In this document: positions 1 through 8,838 of the stretch, piece by piece
Position numbering within the stretch: position 1 is the first letter of the stretch
Layout: each line of letters starts with the position of its first letter
Origin: JBCBUE01 sp039818285
Lineage (GTDB): Bacteria; Planctomycetota; Phycisphaerae; Phycisphaerales; Phycisphaeraceae
Direction of reading: 5' to 3'
Length of the DNA: 64,000 nucleotides
NCBI GenBank assembly: GCA_039818285.1
Contig: JBCBUE010000007.1
Location: 20,498 to 84,497, forward strand
Translations under genes and position numbers: made by a program
Notes under the pieces: model-generated
Seen by the model: only the letters and a program-made list of their open reading frames with translations
Databases searched by the model: none
Told to the model about the DNA's origin: nothing

Positions 1-1
1 C

Positions 2-445
2 GACGACGCCGACCTCATCGACCTCGCCCGTCGCGAGCTCGAACAGCTCAAGCTCTTCGACGCGTCGAGCCGCGTCGTCGATGGCGTCGTCATCCGTCAG
101 CCCAAGGCCTACCCGGTCTACGACACCGAGTACCGCGGGCACCTCGGCGTCCTCCGCGACTACTACGAGCGCTTCACCAACTTCTACACCGTCGGCCGCA
201 ACGGCATGCACCGCTACAACAACCAGGACCACTCGATGCTGTCGGCCATGCTCGCGATCCAGAACCTCCAGCACGGCGCCGACCACGACGTCTGGGACGT
301 CAACGTCGAACGCAGCTACCACGAGGACTTCCAGCGCGGCGAACGCGGTAACGGCAGCACCAACAACACCAACGGCTCAACGTCGACCAACGCTCAGACC
401 CCGCCCGCCGCATCGCCCGACTCGGTCGGGGCGCGAACCGAGTGA
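2..445 (+). CDS. FAD-dependent oxidoreductase, C-terminal part (5' end outside window)
   Basis: The reading frame is open from base 2 to the TGA at 443-445. It reads as the C-terminal end of an NAD(P)/FAD-dependent oxidoreductase of the amine-oxidase / UDP-galactopyranose-mutase-like group. The stretch YPVYDTEYRGHL, followed by YTVGRNGMHRYNNQDHSM, is the region that closes the FAD site in such proteins. The last 30 or so residues are low-complexity (Asn, Thr, Ser, Pro). The stop overlaps the GTG start of the next gene by four bases (GTGA), so the two are probably translationally coupled and act together, plausibly in a sugar or lipid-linked glycan pathway. The Rossmann N-terminus is not in the window, so the exact family is uncertain. 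Confidence 0.7.
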   Translation, partial: DDADLIDLARRELEQLKLFDASSRVVDGVVIRQPKAYPVYDTEYRGHLGVLRDYYERFTNFYTVGRNGMHRYNNQDHSMLSAMLAIQNLQHGADHDVWDVNVERSYHEDFQRGERGNGSTNNTNGSTSTNAQTPPAASPDSVGARTE

Positions 446-3258
446 CCCCGATGAGCCGGCTGCGCGTCAGCGTCATCGTCCCGATGCACAACGCGGCCGC
501 GACCCTCGACCGCTGCCTGGCGGCCCTCGCCGCCTCGGCCCGTCAGCCCGATGAACTCCTCGTCGTCGACGACGCCTCCACGGACGCGTCCCGTCACATC
601 GCCCAGGCCGCCGGCGCAACCCCGCTCCACCTCGAACCAACCCCCCGCGGCCCCGCCTTCGCCCGCAACGCCGCCGCGGCCAAGGCGATCGGCGACGTCC
701 TCGTGTTCGTCGACAGCGACGTGATCGTCCACCCCGACACGATCGATCGCCTCGTCGCCCCGCTGGAACAAGACCCAGACCTCGTCGCCACCTTCGGCAG
801 CTACGACGACGCCCCTCCAGCCCCGGGCATCGCTTCTCAGTACGCCAACCTCCGCCATCACTTCGTCCACCAGCAAGGCGCCGGCAACGCAACCACCTTC
901 TGGGCGGGCTGCGGGGCCGTGCGCAAGCGTGCCTACGACGCGGTCGGCGGGTTCGACACAAACTACGACAGGCCGGCGATCGAAGACGTCGAGCTGGGCC
1001 TCCGCCTGACCCAGGCGGGCGGGCGCATCCTGCTCGTGCCCGAGGCCCTGGCGACCCACCTCAAGGCCTGGTCGCTACCGAACCTCTGGCGGACCGATAT
1101 CTCCCGCCGCGCCCTGCCGTGGGCCCGGCTCATGGCGTCGGGCGACGCGCCGCGGACGGGGCTGAACACCGCGCGGTCCGCCAAGGCCTCGGCCCTCGCG
1201 ATGGCGTGGGCCGTGCTGGCGAGCCTGCTGGGTGTCGTCGGCATCGGCATGTCGGTGGCCGGCTCGTGGGCCGATCGAACGGCGCCGATCAGCGTGCTAC
1301 TGCTGCTCTCGGCGTTGCTCGCTGCGGGCGTGTGGCTGGCGTTGAACGCGCGGTTCCTGGCCCTGCTCTACCGTCGCGGCGGCGGCGCCCTGGCGTTGGG
1401 CGGCGGCGTGCTGCACGCCATCTATTACCTGTACGGCTCGGCCGCGGTGGCCTGGATCGGCGTCGTCGCGCGATGGTCGGGGCAGAGCCTGGCCGACTCG
1501 ATCGCCCGCACCGCCTGCCTGTTCGCCCTGGCCGCCTGCGGCGCGATCGCGATCGGCTACGCCGCGTTTGCGCTCACCGACGCGCAGCACTGGGTGAGCG
1601 TGGCGGCGACGCTCGAGGGCCGAGGATCGCCCGCGCTCTTCACGGAAGCCGACGTGATCGCGATGCAACGCCGAGCATCCGCGGCCGCGGCGATCAACCT
1701 GGCCACCGCCATCGGGATCGCGACGCTCGGCTCGAGTTGGCTGGCGGGCGCGTTACGCGGCGCCTGGCGAACGGCCAGGCAAACACGCCGGCTCCCTGCG
1801 CCGCACATCGCACTCGTGTTGATTGCCTGCCTCGCTCTCGCGGCGATGTGGCTTGCGTACGCCGGCCAACCGATGCGAACCGACGAGGCGGCGTCGGCCG
1901 CGCGCTACGCCGACCGCTCTCCACTCGTCGCCATCGCCTATTACCACGACACAAACAACCACATGGCGCACTCGCTCATGCTGTCGCTGGCCGGCGCCAC
2001 CCTGGGCGACTCCGAGCGAGCGATGCGGCTGCCGGCCCTGATCGGCGCGCTGCTCACGATCCCGCTGATGTACGCCGCCGCCCAGCGGATGGGCGGGGCA
2101 ACGGCGGGCGTGCTGGCCGTCGCCGCGATGGCGGGCAGCGGCTACGCCCTCGATGTCGCGACCAACGCCCGGGGGTACCCGTTCGTCATCGCCGGCATGC
2201 TCGCCGGCATCGCCCTGCTGCCCGACGCGCTCCGTCGACGTCACGCGTGGCTGGGGCTCGTGGTCGTCAGCGCGCTAGGGGCCTGGGCCGTGCCGGTGAT
2301 GCTCTACCCGGTGAGCATCCTCTGGGCTTGGTTGCTGATCACCGTGCTCACCAAGCCGAGACAGCGAGCGCTGCGTCGGCTCGCTTCGTTAGTCGGCCTC
2401 GTCCTCGCCACCGGGTTGTACGTGCTGCTGCTCTACCTGCCGGTGATCGTCACGGCCAACCCGCAGGAGCAAGCCGTCGTCCAGATCATCATGACCGACG
2501 AGGCCCCCACCACCGCGCAGATGATCGATTGGAGCTGGGGTAACGTGCGCCTCGCCTGGCATCTGTGGACGGCCACTTGGCCCGACGCGGTCGCCCTCGG
2601 CTCGCTCGTGCTCTGTGTCATCGGCTGGGGCCTTGCGTTGATCCGCCCGGGACGAGCGCGACGCCTTGCGCTGGCGGCGGTCTGCGGACCGCTCGCGATC
2701 TGGCTGGCCACGCGCCTCACCCCGCCGCCGTGGTGGACGCTCGGCTGGCTGTTCCCGCTCTACCTGCTGTTCGCATGCCTGCCCATCGCGCGCGGATGGC
2801 AAGCCCTGATCCGCCGACAACCGGCCCGCCTCAGCCCATCCCGGCTCGCCCCAGGCGTGGCCCTGCTCGTTCTGCTGCTCGGCCTGGCCGCCACCCTCGC
2901 CAGCCCGTATCCGCGCGGGCTCCCCGCCTACAGCGGGCACCCGGGAGCTCCTCTGGTCGCGGCCCATCTCGCCGAACACGCCAGCCCCAACGACACCATC
3001 TACAGCGAACGGCCCGTCAGCGCATTGACCTACTACCTGCAACGCATCGGCGCCAGCGATCTCCGTCTCGCCGATCGGCGTGAGCTGCCCGGACACGGCT
3101 CCGAACGCGTTATCGTCGTCCTCTCCGCCGAGCGTGGCGTCGACCACGCCCCCTTCACCTGGACCCCCGAGACCGCGCCGGGATGGCGAGAAACCTCCCG
3201 AACCGATCTGGACGACTCCATCGTTCTCACGTATCGCCGCCAGGCAAGCAACCGTTAG
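442..3258 (+). CDS. Fused GT2 glycosyltransferase / multispanning GT-C (ArnT-PMT-like) membrane protein
   Basis: 938 residues, GTG start overlapping the previous stop. Residues about 8-230 form a family-2 GT-A domain: SVIVPMHNAA nucleotide-binding start, VVDDASTD, a DxD-type VDSD at 90-93, and an ED acceptor motif in PAIEDVELGLRL. Hydrophobic segments begin near residue 250 and continue to about 820. Within them, RTDEA near residue 480, followed by the NHMAHS and RLPALIGAL stretches, resembles the first extracytoplasmic loop of GT-C enzymes of the ArnT/PMT type, where an Asp is catalytic. The C-terminal 100 residues are soluble. A reasonable reading (inference) is that the N-terminal domain charges a lipid carrier with a sugar and the C-terminal part transfers it outside the membrane. 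It ends 27 bases from the convergent isomerase gene. Confidence 0.8.
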   Translation: MTPMSRLRVSVIVPMHNAAATLDRCLAALAASARQPDELLVVDDASTDASRHIAQAAGATPLHLEPTPRGPAFARNAAAAKAIGDVLVFVDSDVIVHPDTIDRLVAPLEQDPDLVATFGSYDDAPPAPGIASQYANLRHHFVHQQGAGNATTFWAGCGAVRKRAYDAVGGFDTNYDRPAIEDVELGLRLTQAGGRILLVPEALATHLKAWSLPNLWRTDISRRALPWARLMASGDAPRTGLNTARSAKASALAMAWAVLASLLGVVGIGMSVAGSWADRTAPISVLLLLSALLAAGVWLALNARFLALLYRRGGGALALGGGVLHAIYYLYGSAAVAWIGVVARWSGQSLADSIARTACLFALAACGAIAIGYAAFALTDAQHWVSVAATLEGRGSPALFTEADVIAMQRRASAAAAINLATAIGIATLGSSWLAGALRGAWRTARQTRRLPAPHIALVLIACLALAAMWLAYAGQPMRTDEAASAARYADRSPLVAIAYYHDTNNHMAHSLMLSLAGATLGDSERAMRLPALIGALLTIPLMYAAAQRMGGATAGVLAVAAMAGSGYALDVATNARGYPFVIAGMLAGIALLPDALRRRHAWLGLVVVSALGAWAVPVMLYPVSILWAWLLITVLTKPRQRALRRLASLVGLVLATGLYVLLLYLPVIVTANPQEQAVVQIIMTDEAPTTAQMIDWSWGNVRLAWHLWTATWPDAVALGSLVLCVIGWGLALIRPGRARRLALAAVCGPLAIWLATRLTPPPWWTLGWLFPLYLLFACLPIARGWQALIRRQPARLSPSRLAPGVALLVLLLGLAATLASPYPRGLPAYSGHPGAPLVAAHLAEHASPNDTIYSERPVSALTYYLQRIGASDLRLADRRELPGHGSERVIVVLSAERGVDHAPFTWTPETAPGWRETSRTDLDDSIVLTYRRQASNR

Positions 3259-3285
3259 CCCCCTCCCTGTGCCCCGCTAGAGGCC

Positions 3286-4365
3286 TCACGAACCGACGAC
3301 CAACAGCCGCAGGCCGGGCCGCGACGCTCTCAGACAGAACGGACCGGTCCCCGCCCTGATCACGCCCCGACACCCGCGCGACAACCGGATCGATCGGCCG
3401 TCCCCAATCATCTCACCGTCACCCTGAATCGCGAGAAACACCTCGAAGCCTCGGGGTCGATAGATCATCTCACGATCGATCTCGAGCCCTTCGACGCGGA
3501 AGCGATCCGTCAGCCGCTCATCGATGAGCGACCACCGCCTAGAGTCGGAACCACCAACCTCTCTCGGCTCCGGGCGACCAAAGCACTCGCGGCGGACCCG
3601 CTCGACGGACCTGGCTTCGAAGTCGATCATGTCCAACGCCAGATCGACGCCGCGCCCCATAAACCGCGCCGACTCCGGCAGCACATACCCACCGCGCTCA
3701 AACTCCAGGCGCACCGCCAGGTCACTCGGCTCCATCACCTCGAGCATCAACACGCCCGGACCGATCGCGTGAGGCAGGCCGCCGGGCACGAAGAACACGT
3801 CGCCCGGTCGGACCGCGATCCGCTCGAAGGGAGCCAGAATGGCGTCGATATCCTGCTCGAGGATCGCCCGTCGATAGGCGTCGCGCGTCGGCGGTCGCTG
3901 AAAACCGATGTAAACGAAAGGCTCGCTCACTTCAGGCCGCGTCTCAAGGATGACGTACCCCTCAGCCTTGCCGTGATCTGCGTTGAGATGCCGCTGAGCG
4001 AACGCACGTGTTGGGTGAGCCTGAACGTGCAGGCGGATCGACGAGTCGAGCAGCTTTGCCAGGAAAGGAGCCTCGGCGTGCTGCGTCAGATCATCGCGGC
4101 CGAAGAAAGCGACTGGGTCCCGATCGATCAGGTCCTTCAGAAACATCTCGCGCCCTCCCACCGACACCCTCGACAGGCCCTCATCGGCAAGGTGCTCGAG
4201 GCCGACGTTGTTCGCTCGCACCACGGACCCGATCCAGTCCTCAGGAAAGTGAGAGTCACTCGGCTCGCCACGCCCTTCCCATCGATCGAGGGTCCGCCCG
4301 CCCAGGTAGGTCCGCCAAACCCGGTTTGCGGAGAGCTCCAACACGGCCGGGAGGCCGCCACTCAC
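3286..4365 (-). CDS. manA: Class I mannose-6-phosphate isomerase
   Basis: 359 residues. Type I phosphomannose isomerase, a cupin zinc enzyme interconverting mannose-6-phosphate and fructose-6-phosphate in the cytoplasm. The metal-site signature is visible: VQAHPT (Gln115, His117), Glu135 in GKAEGYVIL, and His199 in VPGGLPHAIG. The FLAKLLD stretch before the QxH is also typical. The start is a GTG whose last two bases lie in the stop codon of the upstream alpha-mannosidase (GTGA overlap), so the two products are coupled. This makes physical sense: mannose released by GH38, once phosphorylated, becomes the substrate here. No mannokinase gene is visible nearby. It is the last gene of a four-gene minus-strand unit. 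Confidence 0.88.
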   Translation of the reverse strand: MSGGLPAVLELSANRVWRTYLGGRTLDRWEGRGEPSDSHFPEDWIGSVVRANNVGLEHLADEGLSRVSVGGREMFLKDLIDRDPVAFFGRDDLTQHAEAPFLAKLLDSSIRLHVQAHPTRAFAQRHLNADHGKAEGYVILETRPEVSEPFVYIGFQRPPTRDAYRRAILEQDIDAILAPFERIAVRPGDVFFVPGGLPHAIGPGVLMLEVMEPSDLAVRLEFERGGYVLPESARFMGRGVDLALDMIDFEARSVERVRRECFGRPEPREVGGSDSRRWSLIDERLTDRFRVEGLEIDREMIYRPRGFEVFLAIQGDGEMIGDGRSIRLSRGCRGVIRAGTGPFCLRASRPGLRLLVVGS

Positions 4366-7300
4366 GACGCGGCACCCTCGTGGAGACTCAGCCGAACGGT
4401 GACGAGTTCGAACGGCATCAACGCGATCTCGACACGGCCGCGCTCATCGATCGGCAGTTCACCGAAACCGGTCTCGTTGAGGTCGCCGAGCTGAGCGGCC
4501 TTCAAGCGGCCGCCGTCCACTTCAATCCACACGGTGCCGCGCGCCCCGATCGTGTCGCAACCCCGGAGAATCAATCCGTCGCCGTCCTCGGCCCACTTGA
4601 AGCATTGCGTCAGGAACCGCGTCGACGCCGATCCGTCCGCGTCGACCACGCGAACACGAGCCCGATCTTTGACAAAACCCGACGCGATCGGCAATGGCGG
4701 ACGCGCAAAATTGCCGTAGACCCAGGGCGTTCGGGCCTCCTGCCAAGTCCCGCTGTGAGGGCACAGCGCCAGCGAGACGGCGTAACGACCGGTCTCGCCA
4801 CGCGGATCCGGAGCGATTGGTGACCGCATCAGCGTCACGCCCATCTGGCTGCCGTGGCAAGAGAAGCCGTACCTGTCGCGTGCCATCAGCGTGAGCCCTT
4901 CGCCCGACTCGCTCAGGTCTACCCAACCCTGCGCCGGCACCTCGAAACGCGCGGCGTCCGCGAGCAGGTCTCGGTGAGTCGGCCGCGTGACGACCGCGAC
5001 CTGGCTCGCGTACGTCGCCGTATCGCTCACGATCGCTGCATCCGCCACACCACGTAGCACGCATTGCCGCTCACGCCAGTCGAGATCGAGATCGATGTGG
5101 ATCAGCGGCAGTCCATTCAATAGCGTGACCACCTGCCGAACCCGCGACGCGCCGATTGAGCCCTCACACACGCAACGCACGCCACCGGTCGACCGCTCGT
5201 AGCGCACGTCGACCCCCGCGAGCCCGTGGGCGATCGGCTTCAGCTCGTGCATCCGCTCGAGCAACCACGCGTCCTTCCCCCGGACGTGCGGTCGATCCTC
5301 GAACAGCGCAAGCTCAAAGCCGCGATCGGCGAGCCAATCGCGACCGGACGCGCGATCAATGATCGACGCCAGCGCCCCGGTAGACTCATCAATCTGAACC
5401 ACCCATCGATCGTTTCGCAGCGTATCGCTCGACACCTCCCACCGCAGCGGCGACGACGAAGCCTCGCCGACGGCAAACGGCGCCATGCGATCGATCACGT
5501 ACTCCTCATCTCCGTCGAATGCTCGCCCCTCGAACGCCCAGCCGTTCGCGTTGAACCACACCAACTCAACGGATGGGCCCTGGCCGGATGCCTCGGCCAA
5601 CAGCTCCAACCGCAGCTTCTCGAGACGCTCGGCCTCGTCTCGATTGGCCGGCTCGATCGAGGTGCCGGGCAGGACATCGTGGAACTGAGCGAAGAGCAGC
5701 GTCTCCCACTGAGCCGAGCGATCGACGCGCTTCAGCCCGATCGCGTCGCGAGCCTCTGCCGCGAGCAGCAGTCTTTCGTTGGTTGCGTTGAGCGTCTTGA
5801 TCGCGGCCTGCGACGAGTACGTTCCGCGGTGGTGCTCCAGATAGAGCTCGTCGTGCCAGGTCGGCAGGTCATCGACATCGACGCGATCAATCAATTCATC
5901 GATAAAATCCGACGGCGTCCCCGGCTCGACCCGCATGAACCCCGTCGCTCCGCGACGCAGCAGGTCCAGCCGACGCAGCATCGCTTCCCGCGGCCCGCCG
6001 CCCCCATCGCCGTAGCCGTATGGCATCAGCAGCGTCTGATTCGCCTCCTTCTGCTGGTAGTGCCGCCACGTCTGGTCGATCTCATCGACGGCCGCCTCCG
6101 TGTTGTAAGTGTGGATCCGGCGGTTGCTGCCCGGCGTCGTAAGAAAGTGCACCAGGACACTGCTGCCGTCGGCCCCGAACCACCGGAACGTGTCGTACGG
6201 GAAGCGGGTGTGGTCGTTCCAACTGATCTTGGACGTGATCAAGACCTCGATCCCGGCCTTGCTCATCAGCTGCGGCAGCGCCCTCGAGAAGCCGAAACAA
6301 TCAGGCATCCACACGACGCGCGAAGGCGTCGGAACCAACTCGGCAAAGCGCCTTCGGCCGTGGGTGAGCTGGCGGATCAGCGACTCCAGCCCGGTGGCGT
6401 GCGTGTCCGGCTCGACGTACACCGTGCCGTCGGCGACGAACGTCCCGTCGCTCAACTTGGCTCGCACCCGCTCGGACAGCTCGGGCGCATCCTGCCGGAT
6501 CCAGTCGTACAGCGGGACCTGGCCCTGCTGGAACTTCGCCCACGGGAATCGGTCCGACAGCGCGAGCTGCGCCGCGAACGTGCGTGCCGACTTGCGCCGC
6601 GTCTTGGTCCGAGACCACAGCCAGGCGAGATCGATGTGCGCGTGCCCGCAGGCAAGCAGCCGCTTCGGCGGGACGTGCTCGCCGTTGAACACACGACCCA
6701 CCAGGGCCTGTCGGAGAGTCGACGCCGACGAACGCACGGTCGCGGAATCGTGCACCGCTAGCTGCCGCGCGGCGTCAAGCAACGCACGCCGAATCGCGCC
6801 CCGACACGGGTTGGCCTCATCCAACGCGCGGTACACCGCCGAGGCCGTGTCGATGGCGACCGCCAGGTCGAACGTGGGCTCGTGAATCAACAGAACGTCC
6901 AGCCGTTCGAGACGCGACACCTCGGCCGACCGCATCGCCCCGGCCCCTTCGTCGCGCTCGACGTGCAGTTGAATCTTGCGTGACCCGCCCGCCAGCCTCG
7001 GAACCCACACCGGCTGGCCGTCATCCCACATCGCGGTGCCGATGCCCGTGACCGGGTCGCCGTCGATCAGCAGCATCGACTCGCTGTGCCGGCCACACCG
7101 GAAGTGCACCGCCGGGCACGTCTCTGGCACCGCCGAAAGCGACACCTCGGCCTCGATCAAGGTGAACGGCTGATCTAGTGACACGCCCACGCCCATCTCG
7201 AACGACGCGCCGATCGGCCGAGGCCTCAGCGATCCATCGCAAGCGACCGCGCGGGCCGGCAGCAGGTCTTCACGGTGAACCACCGCGATGTCGTGCAGAT

Positions 7301-7373
7301 CGACCACTCGCTCACGCAGGTACGCCAACAGCATGAGCGGGTCGGCGTCGCGTCGAAGGGGCGTCGGACTCAT
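4362..7373 (-). CDS. Alpha-mannosidase, glycoside hydrolase family 38
   Basis: About 1003 residues from the ATG at 7373. The frame stays open further upstream, but that part is an Arg/Thr-rich shadow of the neighbouring sulfatase. GH38 features: zinc motif GHAHIDLAWLW (His244, His246, Asp248), the nucleophile in WMPDCFGFS (Asp358), ITSKISWND, the third zinc-site region QFHDVLPGTSI, and the C-terminal beta-domain found in bacterial alpha-mannosidases. No signal peptide is seen, so it should act in the cytoplasm on imported mannosides. Only 25 bases separate it from the upstream sulfatase, and it overlaps the mannose-6-phosphate isomerase gene downstream. The second GH38 of the window (27725-30805) is clearly diverged, so it is not a recent duplicate. 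Confidence 0.88.
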   Translation of the reverse strand: MSPTPLRRDADPLMLLAYLRERVVDLHDIAVVHREDLLPARAVACDGSLRPRPIGASFEMGVGVSLDQPFTLIEAEVSLSAVPETCPAVHFRCGRHSESMLLIDGDPVTGIGTAMWDDGQPVWVPRLAGGSRKIQLHVERDEGAGAMRSAEVSRLERLDVLLIHEPTFDLAVAIDTASAVYRALDEANPCRGAIRRALLDAARQLAVHDSATVRSSASTLRQALVGRVFNGEHVPPKRLLACGHAHIDLAWLWSRTKTRRKSARTFAAQLALSDRFPWAKFQQGQVPLYDWIRQDAPELSERVRAKLSDGTFVADGTVYVEPDTHATGLESLIRQLTHGRRRFAELVPTPSRVVWMPDCFGFSRALPQLMSKAGIEVLITSKISWNDHTRFPYDTFRWFGADGSSVLVHFLTTPGSNRRIHTYNTEAAVDEIDQTWRHYQQKEANQTLLMPYGYGDGGGGPREAMLRRLDLLRRGATGFMRVEPGTPSDFIDELIDRVDVDDLPTWHDELYLEHHRGTYSSQAAIKTLNATNERLLLAAEARDAIGLKRVDRSAQWETLLFAQFHDVLPGTSIEPANRDEAERLEKLRLELLAEASGQGPSVELVWFNANGWAFEGRAFDGDEEYVIDRMAPFAVGEASSSPLRWEVSSDTLRNDRWVVQIDESTGALASIIDRASGRDWLADRGFELALFEDRPHVRGKDAWLLERMHELKPIAHGLAGVDVRYERSTGGVRCVCEGSIGASRVRQVVTLLNGLPLIHIDLDLDWRERQCVLRGVADAAIVSDTATYASQVAVVTRPTHRDLLADAARFEVPAQGWVDLSESGEGLTLMARDRYGFSCHGSQMGVTLMRSPIAPDPRGETGRYAVSLALCPHSGTWQEARTPWVYGNFARPPLPIASGFVKDRARVRVVDADGSASTRFLTQCFKWAEDGDGLILRGCDTIGARGTVWIEVDGGRLKAAQLGDLNETGFGELPIDERGRVEIALMPFELVTVRLSLHEGAAS

Positions 7374-7398
7374 CGGACAGGCTCGGTGCTTCTCGGCG

Positions 7399-8790
7399 TC
7401 ACGGAGTCTGCGTCGCCGGCGTGTCCATGTAGTCGGCCGTGCGGGCGTTCTCCAGCAGGTACCGCATCTGTTCGAGCACCTCGGCGTACGACGGGTCCTG
7501 CGACAGATCGACGGTCTCGTCCGGGTCGTCGGCCGAGAAGAGCACGTCGTGACCCTCGTAGTACTGGATGTACGCGTAGTCCGGCGTGCGGATCGATCGG
7601 ACACGGGCACGGGACTCGCCCTCGGTGTGCCCGAACACGGTGTAGGCGATGCCGTCGGTCAACGCGTCGGGGTTCTCCAGTACGGGCACGAGGCTGTCGC
7701 CTTCCAGCTCGTGCGGCGGCTCAAGGCCAGCCAGCTCCATCATCGTCGGGTACATGTCGACCAGCTCGACGGGCGTATCCGACTGCGCGGGCTTCACGCC
7801 CGGGGCAACGATGATGAAGGGGATCCGCGCCGTCGATTCCCATTGGTTGAACTTCGACCACTGGTCGTGCTCACCGAGCGAGAAGCCGTGGTCGGAGAAG
7901 AAGATCACCGCGGTGTTGCCCCACAGCCCTTCTTCGTCCATGGCCCTCATGATCTTGCCGACCTGCTCGTCCATGAAGCTGGTCCCCGCGGCGTACATGC
8001 TGATGACCATGCGCTCCTCGTCGTCGTCGAGGATGGGGATCTGCCGCTGCCCCTCGAGCGGGCCGCGAGTGTTCGGTGGCGACAGGATGCCGTGCGGCAT
8101 GAGCGGCATGTCATCGGGCGGGTGTGCGTCGAAAAACCGCTTCGGGGCGATCCAGTCGGCGTGCGGCTTGTGAAAGCCGGCCTGCAAGAAGAACGGCTCG
8201 TCGCCGCCGGCCTTCTCCTTGATCAGTTCGACGATGCGATCCGCGATCATCCCGTCGCCGAACCGATCGTCCGGCGCGTCCACTGCCTTCCAGCGGAAAC
8301 GCTTGCCGATCTCGCCGGCGTGGACCACCGATGATTCATCGAAGTTGTCCTGCGGATTCGAAAACTCGTCGACGTCCATCGTGTCCTGGTACTGCTTGTG
8401 CTCGACCTTCCCGATGTTGGCGGTGAAGTAACCCGCCTGCTCGAAGGCCTCCGGGAAGAACTTGGCGTCCGCCAGCATCGGGTTCTCACGCGGCGGCATG
8501 CGGTTGGTCAGCACGCCGGTCGTCTCGGGGTAAAGCCCCGACAGGAACGACGCGCGCGACGGGTTGCAAATCGTGACATTCGTGTACGCCCGATTGAACT
8601 GCACGCCCATGGACGCGAGGCGATCGAGGTTGGGCGTCTGCGTCCAGTCGGCGCCGTAGGCGCCCAGGTTGGCCCGCAGGTCGTCGACACCGATGACGAT
8701 GACGTTCCTGACCGGGGTCTGGGGCTCGGCGAAGGCGGACGTCGCTATGAACGTCATCAGCAGGACAAAGGTGGCGATGCTGCGATTCAT
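7399..8790 (-). CDS. Sulfatase, iduronate-2-sulfatase-like, secreted
   Basis: 463 residues with a Sec signal peptide ending near AFA at 19-21. S1 formylglycine sulfatase: the metal Asp pair is at 36-37 (GVDDLRANLG), Cys75 in CNPSR is the residue converted to formylglycine, NIGKVEH carries the active-site Lys/His, HKPH follows, and SDHGFSLGEH lies around 299-308. The SDHG-xx-LGEH form and the HKPHADWIAP motif are typical of iduronate-2-sulfatase-like members (inference on substrate: a 2-O-sulfated sugar). It sits between another sulfatase 48 bases upstream and GH38 25 bases downstream. Because it is exported while GH38 appears cytoplasmic, desulfation here would precede uptake. Confidence 0.9.
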   Translation of the reverse strand: MNRSIATFVLLMTFIATSAFAEPQTPVRNVIVIGVDDLRANLGAYGADWTQTPNLDRLASMGVQFNRAYTNVTICNPSRASFLSGLYPETTGVLTNRMPPRENPMLADAKFFPEAFEQAGYFTANIGKVEHKQYQDTMDVDEFSNPQDNFDESSVVHAGEIGKRFRWKAVDAPDDRFGDGMIADRIVELIKEKAGGDEPFFLQAGFHKPHADWIAPKRFFDAHPPDDMPLMPHGILSPPNTRGPLEGQRQIPILDDDEERMVISMYAAGTSFMDEQVGKIMRAMDEEGLWGNTAVIFFSDHGFSLGEHDQWSKFNQWESTARIPFIIVAPGVKPAQSDTPVELVDMYPTMMELAGLEPPHELEGDSLVPVLENPDALTDGIAYTVFGHTEGESRARVRSIRTPDYAYIQYYEGHDVLFSADDPDETVDLSQDPSYAEVLEQMRYLLENARTADYMDTPATQTP

Positions 8791-8838
8791 ATCGATCTCT
8801 CAAGAGACTCATGTGTGATGATGTAGTAGCAATCGCCG

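Noticed and set aside
1119..2543. 474-codon plus-strand frame within the glycosyltransferase
   Set aside because: Out-of-frame shadow; Arg/Gly/Ala-rich with no domain, while the main frame has membrane segments and GT motifs.
5226..6761. 511-codon open frame on the plus strand
   Set aside because: Antisense to the GH38 gene whose zinc and nucleophile motifs are intact.
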